From positions 1,612,001 to 1,676,000 of the forward strand of contig JAPXFQ010000494.1 of the NCBI GenBank assembly GCA_028564705.1: 64,000 nt of DNA, given 5' to 3'. This document shows, in pieces, positions 1-14,723 of this stretch. The DNA comes from Apricaphanius iberus. Taxonomy: Eukaryota > Chordata > Actinopteri > Cyprinodontiformes > Aphaniidae. The position numbers and the translations under genes are program-made. Below the pieces are notes generated by a model, which did no database searches, was not told where the DNA came from, and saw only the letters and a program-made list of their open reading frames with translations. The first letter of the stretch is position 1, and each line of letters opens with the position of its first letter.

Positions 1-122
1 TGTTGATGTGCATCATCAATCATTGCATAGTGAAGAGAGTGAATATTTAATAGTTCATTTTCAATAAAATACCAAACGCATACTTTTAAGCTGAAATTTA
101 GAGCATAAAATAAAACACTCAC

Positions 123-4166
<4,044 letters not shown>

Positions 4167-5440
4167 CTCCCTCTGACTAAGATCAGTCTGACGGCAGCAG
4201 TGATGATGCTGAGAACAATACCAGATTTCCAATTCTCCTTAGACACAAGCACCAACACTTTGCAGGAGTAAATCCATGGCTAGATGTAGGCTACGGGGGA
4301 CGCACACAGAGCAGTTTACCCTCTGGAGGAAAACACAGGAGGCCGTCCCTGCATGAGAACCACAGACAGGGGGAGGGAGGCAGATGTATGAGGGCGGATT
4401 CATGCCACAGTGGGGAGGAAACCTGGAGCACACCAGCCTCAGTCAGCATTTGTATTCAGCTTTGTCAGACTGGATGGAGAGTAACTAGATTTAGGTCTAG
4501 ATTGTACCTTGGCCATTTTAACACAGGGACATGCTTTGATCTAAATCATTTAGCATTATTCTGCTATAAGTGCCTCCATCTGGTTTTCTTCCAAACACGC
4601 TCTCTCTATTTAGCTCCATCTATCTTTCTGTTAGCATGACCAGCATTCCCCCAGCGTCATGGCTTGTTTCACTTTGGCACATTGGTGTATTCATGGTGAC
4701 ATGCAATGTTAGTTTAACGTTTTGCAAATAGCTGCAAGTTATATTTTGTTCTGATCTCACCAGAGACTCTTCTTCCACAAGACTGCATCCTCTCCATTGC
4801 TTGTTGCAAGCTTTTTATCAGCTGTAATACGATTTCTATTCAGAGTATGTCTGTTTCTTCAATATCAACCTCAACCTGCTGTTGCCCTTTAGAAAGGTGT
4901 GCATGTCATGATCATGGGATGAAACATGTTTCCTATTTGCAGGTTTTCTTCAGTATTTCCCTTGCGCTCATGAGCGGAGCTGACATCTTTAAGCCACTGT
5001 TTATTCCGTGCTCTTCATGTAAAAGTCTTTGTTATTAGGTGGACAGAGTCTCCCACCCCATGCATGAAGATGTTGCTGAACTGGAGAGCTCCTTCATTGA
5101 CAGACTGCTGCAAAAAGAACTGTGACAATTTAATTAACAATTCTGTGGATGCTATATTTGAAAATCTGTTTTTCTCCGTTTATATTCTATTAACCCTTTG
5201 TAAATGATAAATGTACCCTTTTACTTGTTATTGTAAGAATAAACTTGCATATTCTGTAAATACTCCCTCTTTTTTATTTATCCTACAAAGTAGATCATTC
5301 TAATCTGAGTATACTATTTTATTTTCAATAACTGCACAATACTTGGGTTTTTATACTTGTGTCCCTAATGTATATACATAATCCTTAATTTTGGTTTTGT
5401 TTATAGGCTACTTTTACGCTTCTAATATTGTTCACTTTTG
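4167..5440. other. Region upstream of nkain4; 5'UTR/promoter side
   Basis: This is the 5' flank of nkain4 on the minus strand. The 5'UTR and promoter should lie here, but no CpG cluster, TATA box or splice pair could be assigned confidently. No coding exon was recognised on either strand. Confidence 0.4.

Positions 5441-5506
<66 letters not shown>
5441..5506. repeat. (ATT)n microsatellite
   Basis: About 20 ATT units; a second short ATT tract flanks the hAT MITE at 5851-5875 and a third at 6076-6108. Confidence 0.95.
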
Positions 5507-5883
5507 TGTAGCAGTAGTAGTATTAGTAGTAATAGTTAAGGTTGAAGTTTTCCATTTACTGTCTTATCTTCCTGTTTTTACCTTCTATCGATCTTCTAAC
5601 ATGAAATAAAGAAGAAAAGAAAAGACCAACGGTAAAACAAACATGTCGCTCTGCCATGGCTCATTTTTTTACATTCAGTTTCACGTTTGAAAATAAAATA
5701 ACTTCCTGTCTAAAGCTGCAGAAGCCTAAAAGTTGGTAAAGAATCTCAGACTAAATTCAGACTAATAAACAAAATTAAAGAAAGGCATACATATGTTTGA
5801 AAACTCGAAATATCAGGTTTTAACTATATTTCAATATAAATTAAGATTACAGTTATTATTATTATTATTATTATTACTGTTAT

Positions 5884-6075
5884 TAGGAATGCACTGATAC
5901 CGATACTGGTATCAGGTATCGGCGCTGATACTGTCTAATTTACATGTATCGGTATCGGTTAAAGTTAACCCATACCATGAACCGATACTTAAAAATGAGT
6001 ACATCTGCAATAAATCCACCAAAAAATTTTCTTTTTTTGTATCGGGATTGAAAAAGTCGGATCAGTGCACCCCTA
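5884..6075. mobile_element. hAT-type MITE, copy 1 of a three-copy family
   Basis: A 192-bp non-autonomous element beginning TAGGAATGCACTGATACC and ending GGATCAGTGCACCCCTA. The termini are inverted and built of GATACCGATAC/GTATCGG units. It lies inside an ATT microsatellite, so no clean 8-bp duplication is visible. Related copies are at 18268 and 43444. Confidence 0.8.
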
Positions 6076-6108
<33 letters not shown>

Positions 6109-6109
<1 letters not shown>

Positions 6110-7455
6110 GTTCACTACTTCTGCAGGTTTATTTTTGCCTCAAAGCAAACTCCTCCTTCTTTTATGAGGGGTTTTCAAGATGGAGATTTAGACCAATAGG
6201 GTCCAGAATAATGTTGTTGTGAAGAAAGTTCTCAGTCTAAAGTTAACCCTTTATGGTCAAGTTGAGAAGAAATGGGCCACGTCTGAAAAACCTGGAAATA
6301 AGCTGCTGAAATGAGTTTCTTGCAGGGTGATTGTGCATGGAGAACACCATTAATGCCAACTGGATATTTTAGGCAAGCTGGGCACTTTTTGTAGTCCAAA
6401 CCAAATCTCATTAAACAGCTCAAGGAATATGAAAATTATGAGATTTATAACTTGCAAAGTCATTTTATTTAAAAAAGATGAGAGAAGACCTACATTCATG
6501 CAGGGCAGCCTAACATATGTAAATGCTTTGTTGGCAGAACGCTGGACCTTCAAAAGGCCTCCTCTTTATGATCTCCTTCTGGCTTTCTGAGCGCGGCATG
6601 GATGGACCCTCATACAGCAACACCGCCCTCTGCCTTCTGATTGGTGGCCGCTCATCTTCAGTGCTGAAGACTCCAGCAGGTGATAGCAGACTGAGCTGAA
6701 GGCTTCAGTCATGTTAAAAACTAAACTAGACCAAAAGCTAGTTTCCCTGGTGACGCACATGCTCTAAGTTTCAGTTTGTATGAGTCAAAGTAGTCAACCT
6801 TCCCTGTTCTAATTAAATACTCATTCTAATTTAAATTACATTAGGACTGTGTGGGGCCCAACACAAATCTCGCGGGAGCAGGCCGTTTTCAGGTTGCATG
6901 TGTGCGAGCAGGCAGCTAATTAAAACCACCAGATCCCTGCCGACTATGCTAGAAGATAGAGATCATAACTATGGCTAATAACAAAATTAAAGCTGGAAAA
7001 TATCAATGTACCACCATCAGAGAGGGCAAATAGTGTCTGTGGGCGTCTTTTAGAAGAAAGAGGCAGTAGATGGCCCTTAAAATTTGGTTTATGCAAACCA
7101 GTACGAAGTGTTGGAGATAAAGATTTTAGCTTCAGTCTTTGGAACCAAATAAGCTGGATTTATTGGAAATGAAGACAAAAAAAGAGGCATTAACTGCTCA
7201 TTACATTTTATGATACTACTGTTTCATATTAGCTATAGCATTACCAGGTAGGTCATTTGTGGTCTCTTTTGTTTTAGACCTGTTGAGTCATGTTATAAAA
7301 GAGCAATGAAAATCAGGACAAGAAATTAATTTTGTACCATTATTGCTCTATTCTTGATAAATATACTCTGCTGAGTTTCCATAATTTTAAACAGTTTAAA
7401 TCTGCCTGTCTGCAAATCCATCATGGATTAGTCCCCCCACCACTGAATACGTTTA
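6109..7455. other. Intergenic, no feature recognised
   Basis: Mixed-composition sequence with only short chance reading frames. No repeat family, splice pair or RNA gene was recognised. Confidence 0.5.
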
Positions 7456-7459
7456 TTAA

Positions 7460-8142
7460 AGGCAGGGTATACGATTGTGGGAGCGCTCCTGGAGAGGGCG
7501 ATATTGCTAAATAAAAAGTCCCACCCCTTGCTTCATTCGCTGCCCCTAAGCCACGCCTCAATAACACAGGCACGCGCAGCCAGCATGGTGGGTCTCCGCC
7601 ACAGTCAACAACTCGCAGGATACAAGCCATTTCAACATAAGTCACAAAATATAACGTGATCTTACCTGTCCAGGAGAAAATCAGGAACCAACGCATCGGT
7701 TAGCAAGTCCTTAGCTTCCTTGAGTTGACGCCACAGTGTAAATGCAGCAGCTCTTGCATTTTCGATTCATTTTGGGAACCTAATCTGCAATTACTTCGAA
7801 CTAAATGCTTCACCATACAAACACGTCGGCTACTGCAGCTGGCGCAAACAATTTATCTGTTGGTAAGGTAGCCTGAGCTCACTTCCTGTTCACAGGCTAG
7901 AAGGAGCGTTGCGTACACACGAAGGGGACGTGCAGAGGGGGAGGTGCCGGAACACGGAAGGTTTGCTCACAAGCCTCTTATTTTGGACGGACCTTGGAAG
8001 TTGATTGGATGAGGTTTTCCAGGGTTTCTCGCTGTAGAAAGAATGAAAATTACTCGGTCAATTTTACGAACTCCTAACTTATAGGTTGCCACTGGTATAT
8101 GAAGAGAATTTTTTGCAGTTAAAAAGACCGTATACCCTGCCT
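7460..8142. mobile_element. TTAA-target DNA element (piggyBac/Kolobok-type MITE)
   Basis: The 683-bp element has inverted termini AGGCAGGGTATACG and CGTATACCCTGCCT, flanked on both sides by TTAA (7456-7459 and 8143-8146). TTAA duplication is typical of piggyBac and Kolobok elements. No transposase is readable. The interior is more GC-rich than its surroundings. Confidence 0.85.
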
Positions 8143-8189
8143 TTAAGCAAAACTTGGTTTTGGACTCTTAAAGTAACCTGAGCCAGCTT

Positions 8190-8560
8190 AAACCTTGGTT
8201 TATGCTTGACGCATCCGCGTGGTCCGCGTCATTTCAGCAACCTCGCCTCTCCGTGCGGCCACCGTGGAGACGCAAATTTCCACACCGTGCACCTAGGATA
8301 TTTTGTAACTGCGCGGATGGTCCCATGCAGAAAAACATGGCGGACTGGGAAGAGCTCCTATTGCCGGAGGTTCGTAAATACAGACATCTTTATGATTCGG
8401 CCAATAGAGATCACTGTGATCAACTGTGTTTTAATGGACGAGTGGACAGTCTCCTTTTCGTCTTTCTTTCCAAAGTAAAGAGCATAAAGGTCCTGCTTTG
8501 TTTTAGCTCACGGGAGTTGCAATCTTGTAAACAACAGTGATTACTACTTCTATTATAGTG
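8190..8560. mobile_element. Possible DNA-transposon remnant, unclassified
   Basis: GC-rich sequence opening with GGTTTATGCTTGACGCATCC resembles the ends of fish MITEs of the Harbinger kind, but no matching right terminus was found. The two overlapping reading frames here resemble no protein I know. Confidence 0.3.
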
Positions 8561-8639
8561 TTGTTTTGTGTGCACGCTGTAGAGCCATATGCTGCCTCCT
8601 ACAGTCTTCAAGAATATTGGCTCTCAGCAGGGACAAGCT

Positions 8640-8972
8640 GCAAAAATTATAAACGCTACTAGAAGGTGTCTCGGCCGGTTCCGGGTTTAATATTCTGGAA
8701 CAGCCTACCTCCTGCGGTGAGGGAAAGCATAAGTCTTGTTACTTTCAAAAGAGAATTGAAACTGTGGCTACAAGATGCTCAAATATGCGATCATACATGA
8801 CCTAGAATTAATAAATATATGAGACACATTAACTGATATCAATCTTAAAACAATGTACATGTGTTCTTGTTGTATATGTTCTTATTTGTTTATTGTATTT
8901 AATTGTTTGTGTCCCCGATGTACAGTATGTTCTTATTTGTTATTGTATTGTATTTTTATTGTTTGTTTTAGA

Positions 8973-8973
<1 letters not shown>
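8640..8973 (+). mobile_element. LINE 3' end (ORF2 C-terminus and tail)
   Basis: Codons 8693-8800 read FWNSLPPAVRESISL followed by TFKRELKLWL and a stop, the characteristic C-terminal end of vertebrate non-LTR retrotransposon ORF2 proteins. An AT-rich tail follows, running into a (TA)n tract. It is 5'-truncated, as is usual for LINE copies. Confidence 0.75.

Positions 8974-9057
<84 letters not shown>
8974..9057. repeat. (TA)n microsatellite
   Basis: About 42 TA units separating two LINE fragments. Confidence 0.96.
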
Positions 9058-9062
<5 letters not shown>

Positions 9063-9084
9063 ACTGTTTTATTTGTTCAGTAAC

Positions 9085-9489
9085 ATCAACCTGCCAGAGG
9101 ACTGGATAAAGAAGGCTCAGCAGAATGAGGCAACTAAAGAAATTCAACCTGCCAACACAGACAATGATACAGTTCTACACTACAATCATCAAGTCCATCC
9201 TCACCTCCTCCACCACCTGGCGCCACCATCAGGGACAAACAGTGAATGCAGCGTTGACTGCGCTCTGCTGAGAAGGTCATTGGCTGCAGGCTCCCATCTC
9301 TATAGGACCTGTACACCCCCAGGACACTAGGGGGTGTGCAGGTCGGATCACAGCTGGCCCTTCTCATCCTGGACACAGACTGTTTAACCCTGCTCCCCTC
9401 AGGCATGAGGCTACGGTTCATTCGGACCAGAACTTCTCGCCATGAGAACAGTTTTTCCCCTCTGCTGTTGGACTCATGAACGACAACCT
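9085..9489 (+). mobile_element. LINE ORF2 C-terminal fragment (CR1/L2/Rex1-like)
   Basis: One plus-strand frame reads QFYTTIIKSILTSSTTWRHH, then after frame and stop breaks pieces like EGHWLQAP and IRTRTSRHENSFSPL. This is the ending of CR1/L2/Rex1-type reverse-transcriptase proteins. The minus-strand 125-aa frame over the same bases is its shadow. The fragment ends where a Harbinger-like element is inserted. Confidence 0.75.
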
Positions 9490-9492
9490 TAA

Positions 9493-10264
9493 TGCTGCAT
9501 TCACACCGCACTTAAACGTCAGCGTCAAGTACTGCAAGATTATATGTAAAGTCTATGGTAGAGTCCGCCAGAGGTTCGCCAGAGTCTCTGTGGTGCTTTG
9601 TGTGTGTTGGCTGCATCAAAGTTTTCAAGCATTACCTGCGTTTCAAGTGGCACAGCAGCAAACGCAAGCAAGGCAGAGTTTCACCTAGCTGAACCTTTAA
9701 CGCACTTAACGCAGTGCATCAACCAATCAGAGCATTTCACTGTAGTGACGTCGACGTTGTCTAGACCAGAGGTGTCAAACTCATTTTCATTTTGGGGCCA
9801 CAACAAGCTGATGAATATTCTTAAAGGGCCGGTCGTGGCAGAAAGTACTGATCAAAGTATAACAAACCGTTAAAATCCGCCTCCACATTCTAAAAGTACG
9901 TCTTAAAATGTAATAATACTGAATATCAATACATAATGATTTGATTTAGGACCATTCAAATAAACAATGATTTTATTTAACTGATAAAATTGTTTTGGGG
10001 TGCAGAAAACTAGAACTTAAATTTTCTTTCTATAGGGTTCTCTAAAGTTTAGAGGGGCACATAAATGACTATGGAGGGCCGGATTTGGCCCCCGGGCCTT
10101 TAGTTTGAGACGTGTGGTCTAGACGATCCGCTAGTGTTTAAAACATCCAGCAGACAAAGGCCCGCCCACGTGCTTTGCAAGCTTCATCTTATAAATGTAT
10201 ATATATCAAACTAGATGTGTGGCTTTTGCTGGACGCTGACAAAGTTTGCGGTGTGAACGGACCA
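9493..10264. mobile_element. Harbinger-like MITE, copy 1, containing a hAT insertion
   Basis: Inverted termini TGCTGCATTCACACCGC (left) and GCGGTGTGAACGGACCA (right) are flanked by TAA and TTA, consistent with the 3-bp TWA target of PIF/Harbinger elements. The hAT element at 9767-10116 interrupts it. Without that insertion about 414 bp remain, compared with 780 bp in the copy at 15375, so one copy has an internal deletion. No transposase is readable. Confidence 0.7.
9767..10116. mobile_element. hAT non-autonomous element with perfect 8-bp duplication
   Basis: A 350-bp element starting CAGAGGTGTCAAACTC and ending AGTTTGAGACGTGTG, with GGGCCGGATTTGGCCCCC near the right end, a widespread vertebrate hAT type. 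The duplication GTCTAGAC is identical at 9759-9766 and 10117-10124. Confidence 0.93.
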
Positions 10265-10724
10265 TTAGACTTTTCCCACCACCTGTTCTGTTTAAGTCAC
10301 GTGACCCATATTGTGTTTTTGTTTTCACCTTTCTGATTTGCACTGATCGTTACCTGCACTCACATATATATCAATCTTTTAAGCACATTTTATTTTCATT
10401 TATGTGTTTGTCTTTTTTGCGTATGTTTTCACAAAGTACCGCAGCAGTTTCCTAACGTTTTAAATCTGCCCAAAATTTGGCAATGTACCCTTTCTGATTA
10501 TGATGGAAATTAGCCTAAAGGTATAATCTGGCATATTTACTGTTACTTTGCTCTTCAACGATATGCAATGTCCTCATTCTAATAAAATAAATCATATTTT
10601 AACCCAAACTGTCGTAAAATAGTCTGAACTATTTCCTTTTAGATTCAGCCCATTCATTAGTCCTCCAATTGTACTTCAACATCTTTCCGGGGGGTGGCGT
10701 TAGAAACGAAGAGACAGGTTAACA

Positions 10725-11148
10725 ATTGTGGGGGTCTCCAGTCTGCCTGTGTCACATGGAAGCGCGGTAGCTGAGCTGGAGGGATGCGAGCCGAGATGGA
10801 GGGGGCTTAAGGGACCGAGGAGGAGAAACCTGGCAGTTGGAGATAATTTTGGAGACGCAGCAGCATCATCGTCGTCATTATCAGAAGGAGAAGGATACAG
10901 GGGTGGGACGCGGACACCCAGGTTCAGCTCTTCCCAGCCTCTCCGTTTGGCTGGGGGTGCGCGGACGAGGCGCAAGAAGGGATGCCACATGAACTATGCA
11001 GCATCCCCGCTCCGTGAAGCCTAGAGAAGATGCCCAGCGGTCGCTTTTGCGGCGATTATGCTCGCAGGGAGCTTCTGGTCTGAGGAGAAGCAGAAACTGA
11101 AGGAAAAGACCGGAGCTGATGCTGCGCCTCTCCGAACCTCTGAGCTGA
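10725..11148 (+). promoter_or_regulatory. lime1: Probable lime1 promoter and 5'UTR exon (CpG-rich)
   Basis: A GC- and CpG-rich patch in an AT-rich window ends with GAGCTGA|GTGAGT, a good splice donor at 11149. The next compatible plus-strand acceptor upstream of coding sequence is TGTGTTTGCAG at 31031-31041. I infer that this is the first, non-coding exon of lime1 and that the CpG cluster is its promoter. The exact transcription start is not visible. It could instead belong to an unrecognised transcript; RNA evidence would decide. Confidence 0.5.
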
Positions 11149-12159
11149 GTGAGTATAGCGCAAAGCTGAGTGTGACAGGCTGGAGTGAAGCAGGGAGGAG
11201 GAGGAGGCGGGGAGGAGGAAGAGGTGGAGGAGGGGGGCATTCATGTACATATAGATTCAGCTCGATAAGCATCTTTTATACTTCTAGGAAATGTAAGCTG
11301 CGTCTCTTTGTGCTGGCTTTGTTTTCTCCATCTGCTCTGCTCATACGTCCAACACAAACACACGTGCGCAGCCGCCTCAACATCACCGCATCGCCTTTAT
11401 TTGGGGATTTAATACGCATCACCAAAGAACTCTGTTGTGTTTTCACGAGGAGGCTTTTTGTGTGAATGCGGAGCCGACAAAGACAATTAATGTTAGACCT
11501 TCCTTTAACAGTGTCCCCTTTACTCCTCCCTCAACCCCATCGTGGCTGATTAATAGGGGGTGTGGAGGGGAAACTGGCTTTGTCGCGTTAGTTACCAGCT
11601 GACCTCGGGGACGCAGCATCCCTTTTCCCATCCTCACTTTGATCTGGAAATTAATCGGAAACGCTTTGATGATTAAAAGAGACAGAAAAAGGGGAAACAG
11701 GCTGCAGGCTCAGTAAAGCAAAACCCTGAAAATAAACACTGCATCATGATGGATTTTCTCCCCAGTTTCCCCCCCCCTGTCCCCGCCTATAGTTTCTACC
11801 TGCACCCAGAGAACAGAAAATACCCCCCCCCTGGATGGAGGTCGGTGTCAGTCGGCATCAGTGAAGTCGTGGCTTTTAACCTGTTGTCAGCAACATAGAG
11901 GCGCGGCGAGCCGGCCAGCCAGCAGCCTGAGTGTGATTGATGCCTGCTGAGCTGTTACCATCATGAGCCAGCCTCCCTGGACGCACAGAGAGAAACCCTT
12001 CATGCATGAATACCTTTATTTTAGCAAATTAAATGTTAAACCAATACACTTGGCAGGGGCGCTGGTACAGATTCAGCGATACTGGGGCGCAAATACACTG
12101 TAGAGATCCACATTTACATATATATGTATAGCAAATCAGTTTAATAATGCTGCAGTCAA

Positions 12160-12600
12160 GGCCGGCTTGAGGTTCAAATGGATCATCAGAATGAAACTGA
12201 TGTCAGAGTTCAGATGAGAGTGGGAAGACTGGTTTGAGAGGACAGACAGGCAACAGTGGCTAAAATACCTGCTCCTAATAAGATGTTGAAACCTGAAGCA
12301 GTTGGGCTACAGCAGCAGACGGCCACGTCAGAACAGGAGTCATCGACACCTTAACAGATTGGAGAACTATTTACTGGTTGGATGAGTCTCAATTTCAGCC
12401 ACAACGTTAAGATGCTAGGGTCAGAATTTGGTAAAAAAAAATAACAGAAAAGTCGTATACCTCAATATTGTTCCGACCATTTCAATCCACGTGTTCTATA
12501 ATGGATGATAATGCACCATGTCTTAAATCTCTTGCAACATGACAATGAGCACACTCCACCCCATTGACCTTCACAGTCTCCAGATCTAAATCCAGTAATA
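12160..12600 (+). pseudogene. Degenerate Tc1-like transposase fragment
   Basis: Stretches such as GTTGGGCTACAGCAGCAGACG, TTGGATGAGTCTCAATTTC and GATAATGCACCATGTC match the DNA of a common fish Tc1-like transposase (around the first and second catalytic aspartates). The frame is broken by many stops and deletions, and no termini were identified. Confidence 0.65.
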
Positions 12601-12639
12601 ATTAATATCAACGTCTTTAAAGGTATTACAGCAATCAAA

Positions 12640-13660
12640 CCTTTATTGTAATTGATGATGAGATTTTTGCATGTTTCCATTGATTATTAATCTTTGGTGA
12701 TGAGCTCCAGGCCTTTGAGGTTGAAAGTCCTTTATGCTATTAGATTCCACGTCAGGCTTCAGATCTGATACCTTGAGGATCCTAGGTGGTATCTCAGCTG
12801 TTCTTATGAGGTACACTTTTCTGGACATAGGTATCAGAGGTTGTTCTTGGAATCTTTTGTAGCCACTCCTCCAGTTCTCGGGTCATAGCTCCAAGCAGAC
12901 CGGACCGACTGACACAAATGAAGTTCTCCACAATATCCCTGCTTCCTATTTGAACCCTCGACATTTTTTTAGCTTCTCAGGTTTCATCTTCTTGATGTTC
13001 TTGCTCCTACAAAATGTAAGTGTCCACCACTACTGCTGTTTTTCTGTTCAGTTCACCACCTTGATGCCCTGTTTGGTAGGCATCACCTGTTTATCAGCCT
13101 GGATCTAGAAGTCCTGGAGGATCTTTCTTAGCATTCTCAACTATTCTTGGCAGTGTCTCATAATGTAGGACCTTCAGCCCATACAGTGATGTTTTACTTT
13201 CACTGTTCCAGTTGGGATTTTCCATGTAAGCTTTGCCTGCAGTATCATGCACCCAGGTTTCACGTGTTGGGCTGTCTCTGAGACATCCGTCCAAAGCCTG
13301 AATCTTAGGTCCTGTCTAATGTGATTGACCCCAGTGTCTATTGCTCTTGTGTGAGTCTGTTCCTCTGCAGCTGTCATTAGTGCCTGTCTGCTATCCTTTC
13401 GGTCCAATTTTTCAGTTTGTCGGTGGCCCACAACACGTCAAGGCTTGTATCACCCTGAATTTTCCTCTTGCACCGTGGTTCTGCCGGTCAAAACTGTAGT
13501 TTACCAATTCTTCACTGGGAGCCATGTTTCTGATGTTCTCCTGGATCTTTGCTCATTCTTCCTGAATTGTGGCTTCATAGCCTCCTTCCTTCTGTTTAAA
13601 CACAGTTTCAGTGTGATGGACTTTTTAAGTGGACCCCTTTGTCGATTGTGAGACGCTTCC
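12640..13660 (-). mobile_element. Non-LTR retrotransposon 3' fragment, minus strand
   Basis: Minus-strand pieces MTAAEEQTHTRAIDTG, SLYGLKVLHYETLPRIVENA and DPPGLLDPG resemble the C-terminal part of a fish reverse-transcriptase polyprotein, followed by frame-shifted pieces towards 12640. It has several frameshifts and no intact reading frame. The clade is uncertain. Confidence 0.6.
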
Positions 13661-13704
13661 ATGTTTTGATATCAGTGCTAATTAAGCAGGATAACAGCTC
13701 TTAA

Positions 13705-14614
13705 AAGGGAAGCAGCATTTTTTTTGGTGCAACCTAGACCTTATTTATCGCATTCATTGCATTTATATCCCTTACCCAGACAATTTTGGTGCCACTTGAA
13801 GTCCTTCAGGAGATATTTAGATTCATTAGCAGTCACCATATATTCATATAATGGGAGTTGTTGGGGCACCCAAGTGCAGCCTCTGATTAAGGCATTATCT
13901 GCTACAAAACTTCTTAATTTCACCAATGTTTTGTAATGAATCACTTGCACTTTTCCCCTGTTCGGAGTATCTCCATGTTTCTTTTTTATTGTCTTCCAGG
14001 GTGTTTTACAGGCTTTTATTCCAACTTCCAACCAATAATTACGAGGACGTCGCTGCCAAGACCCATTGCAGTTGTAGTCTGAGCAGGACTGAGTATGTTG
14101 CGGAAAGGGAGTCTGTGGAAGCTGAACCTAGTCCACTTTGTCATTTTGTTTGTGCAATTTGGAAACATGAAAATCATGCAATTTTTGCACTAGCAAGTTC
14201 TGTCTAACTGACTGCCATTGTAGAACCCATGCTCAGACTACAACTGCATTGGAGGCCGGCAGTGGCGTAATTGAAATCGCAGGTTGATGTAAGTTGGAAT
14301 AAACAGCTGTAAAATGCTGGAAGACAAAAACAAAGTACCTTCAAGATGCTACAAACTCACAGGGAAATAGTTCTAGTGATTCATAACAAAAGATGGGTGA
14401 AATGAAGAAGGTTTGTGGCAGATAATGCACTATTTAGAGGCTTCGCTTTGGCTGCCCCAACAACTCCCATTATATGGATATACACTGATTGTGAATAGAT
14501 TTAAATATCTCCCGAAAGACTTTAGGTCGTACCGAAATTGTCTGGGTGATGATATGAACATATTGCATGCTACAAAAAAGATCCAGTTTGAAAAAAAATA
14601 AAATGCATTTCCCT
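13705..14614. mobile_element. 910-bp foldback element flanked by TTAA
   Basis: The left half (13705-14150) and right half (14165-14614) are inverted copies of each other over most of their length. Examples are ATAATGGGAGTTGTTGGGGC on the left and its complement GCCCCAACAACTCCCATTAT on the right, and GCAGTTGTAGTCTGAGCA near the centre with its complement. TTAA is present at both edges (13701-13704, 14615-14618). The two short reading frames YMVTANESKYLLKDF and IVNRFKYLPKDF are the same segment seen in the two arms, not genes. It is a non-autonomous TTAA-target element. Confidence 0.85.
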
Positions 14615-14723
14615 TTAAGGAGGGGGTTCCCTTGGTACAGCCTCCTAATGATGGTGTATTTGAGTGATTGAGTTACCGCAAAGGCCGGTGAACTTATTGT
14701 ATGAAGAACCAGTTTGAGATGAT

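Noticed and set aside
5441..5506. CRISPR-like regular repetition
   Set aside because: Simple ATT microsatellite without spacers; eukaryotic context.
9134..9511. 125-aa minus-strand reading frame
   Set aside because: It is the antisense shadow of a LINE ORF2 fragment read on the plus strand.
10881..11240. Ser/Pro-rich 119-aa minus-strand frame
   Set aside because: Low-complexity complement of the GGAGGAGG-rich 5' exon region; no homology recognised.
11058..11465. 135-aa plus-strand frame as a protein-coding gene
   Set aside because: Arg/Gly-rich low-complexity translation of a GC-rich block; a good splice donor interrupts it at 11149. Kept only as a possible upstream frame.
13741..14601. 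Two related short proteins at 13741-14031 and 14413-14601
   Set aside because: They are the same sequence read from the two inverted arms of the foldback element.
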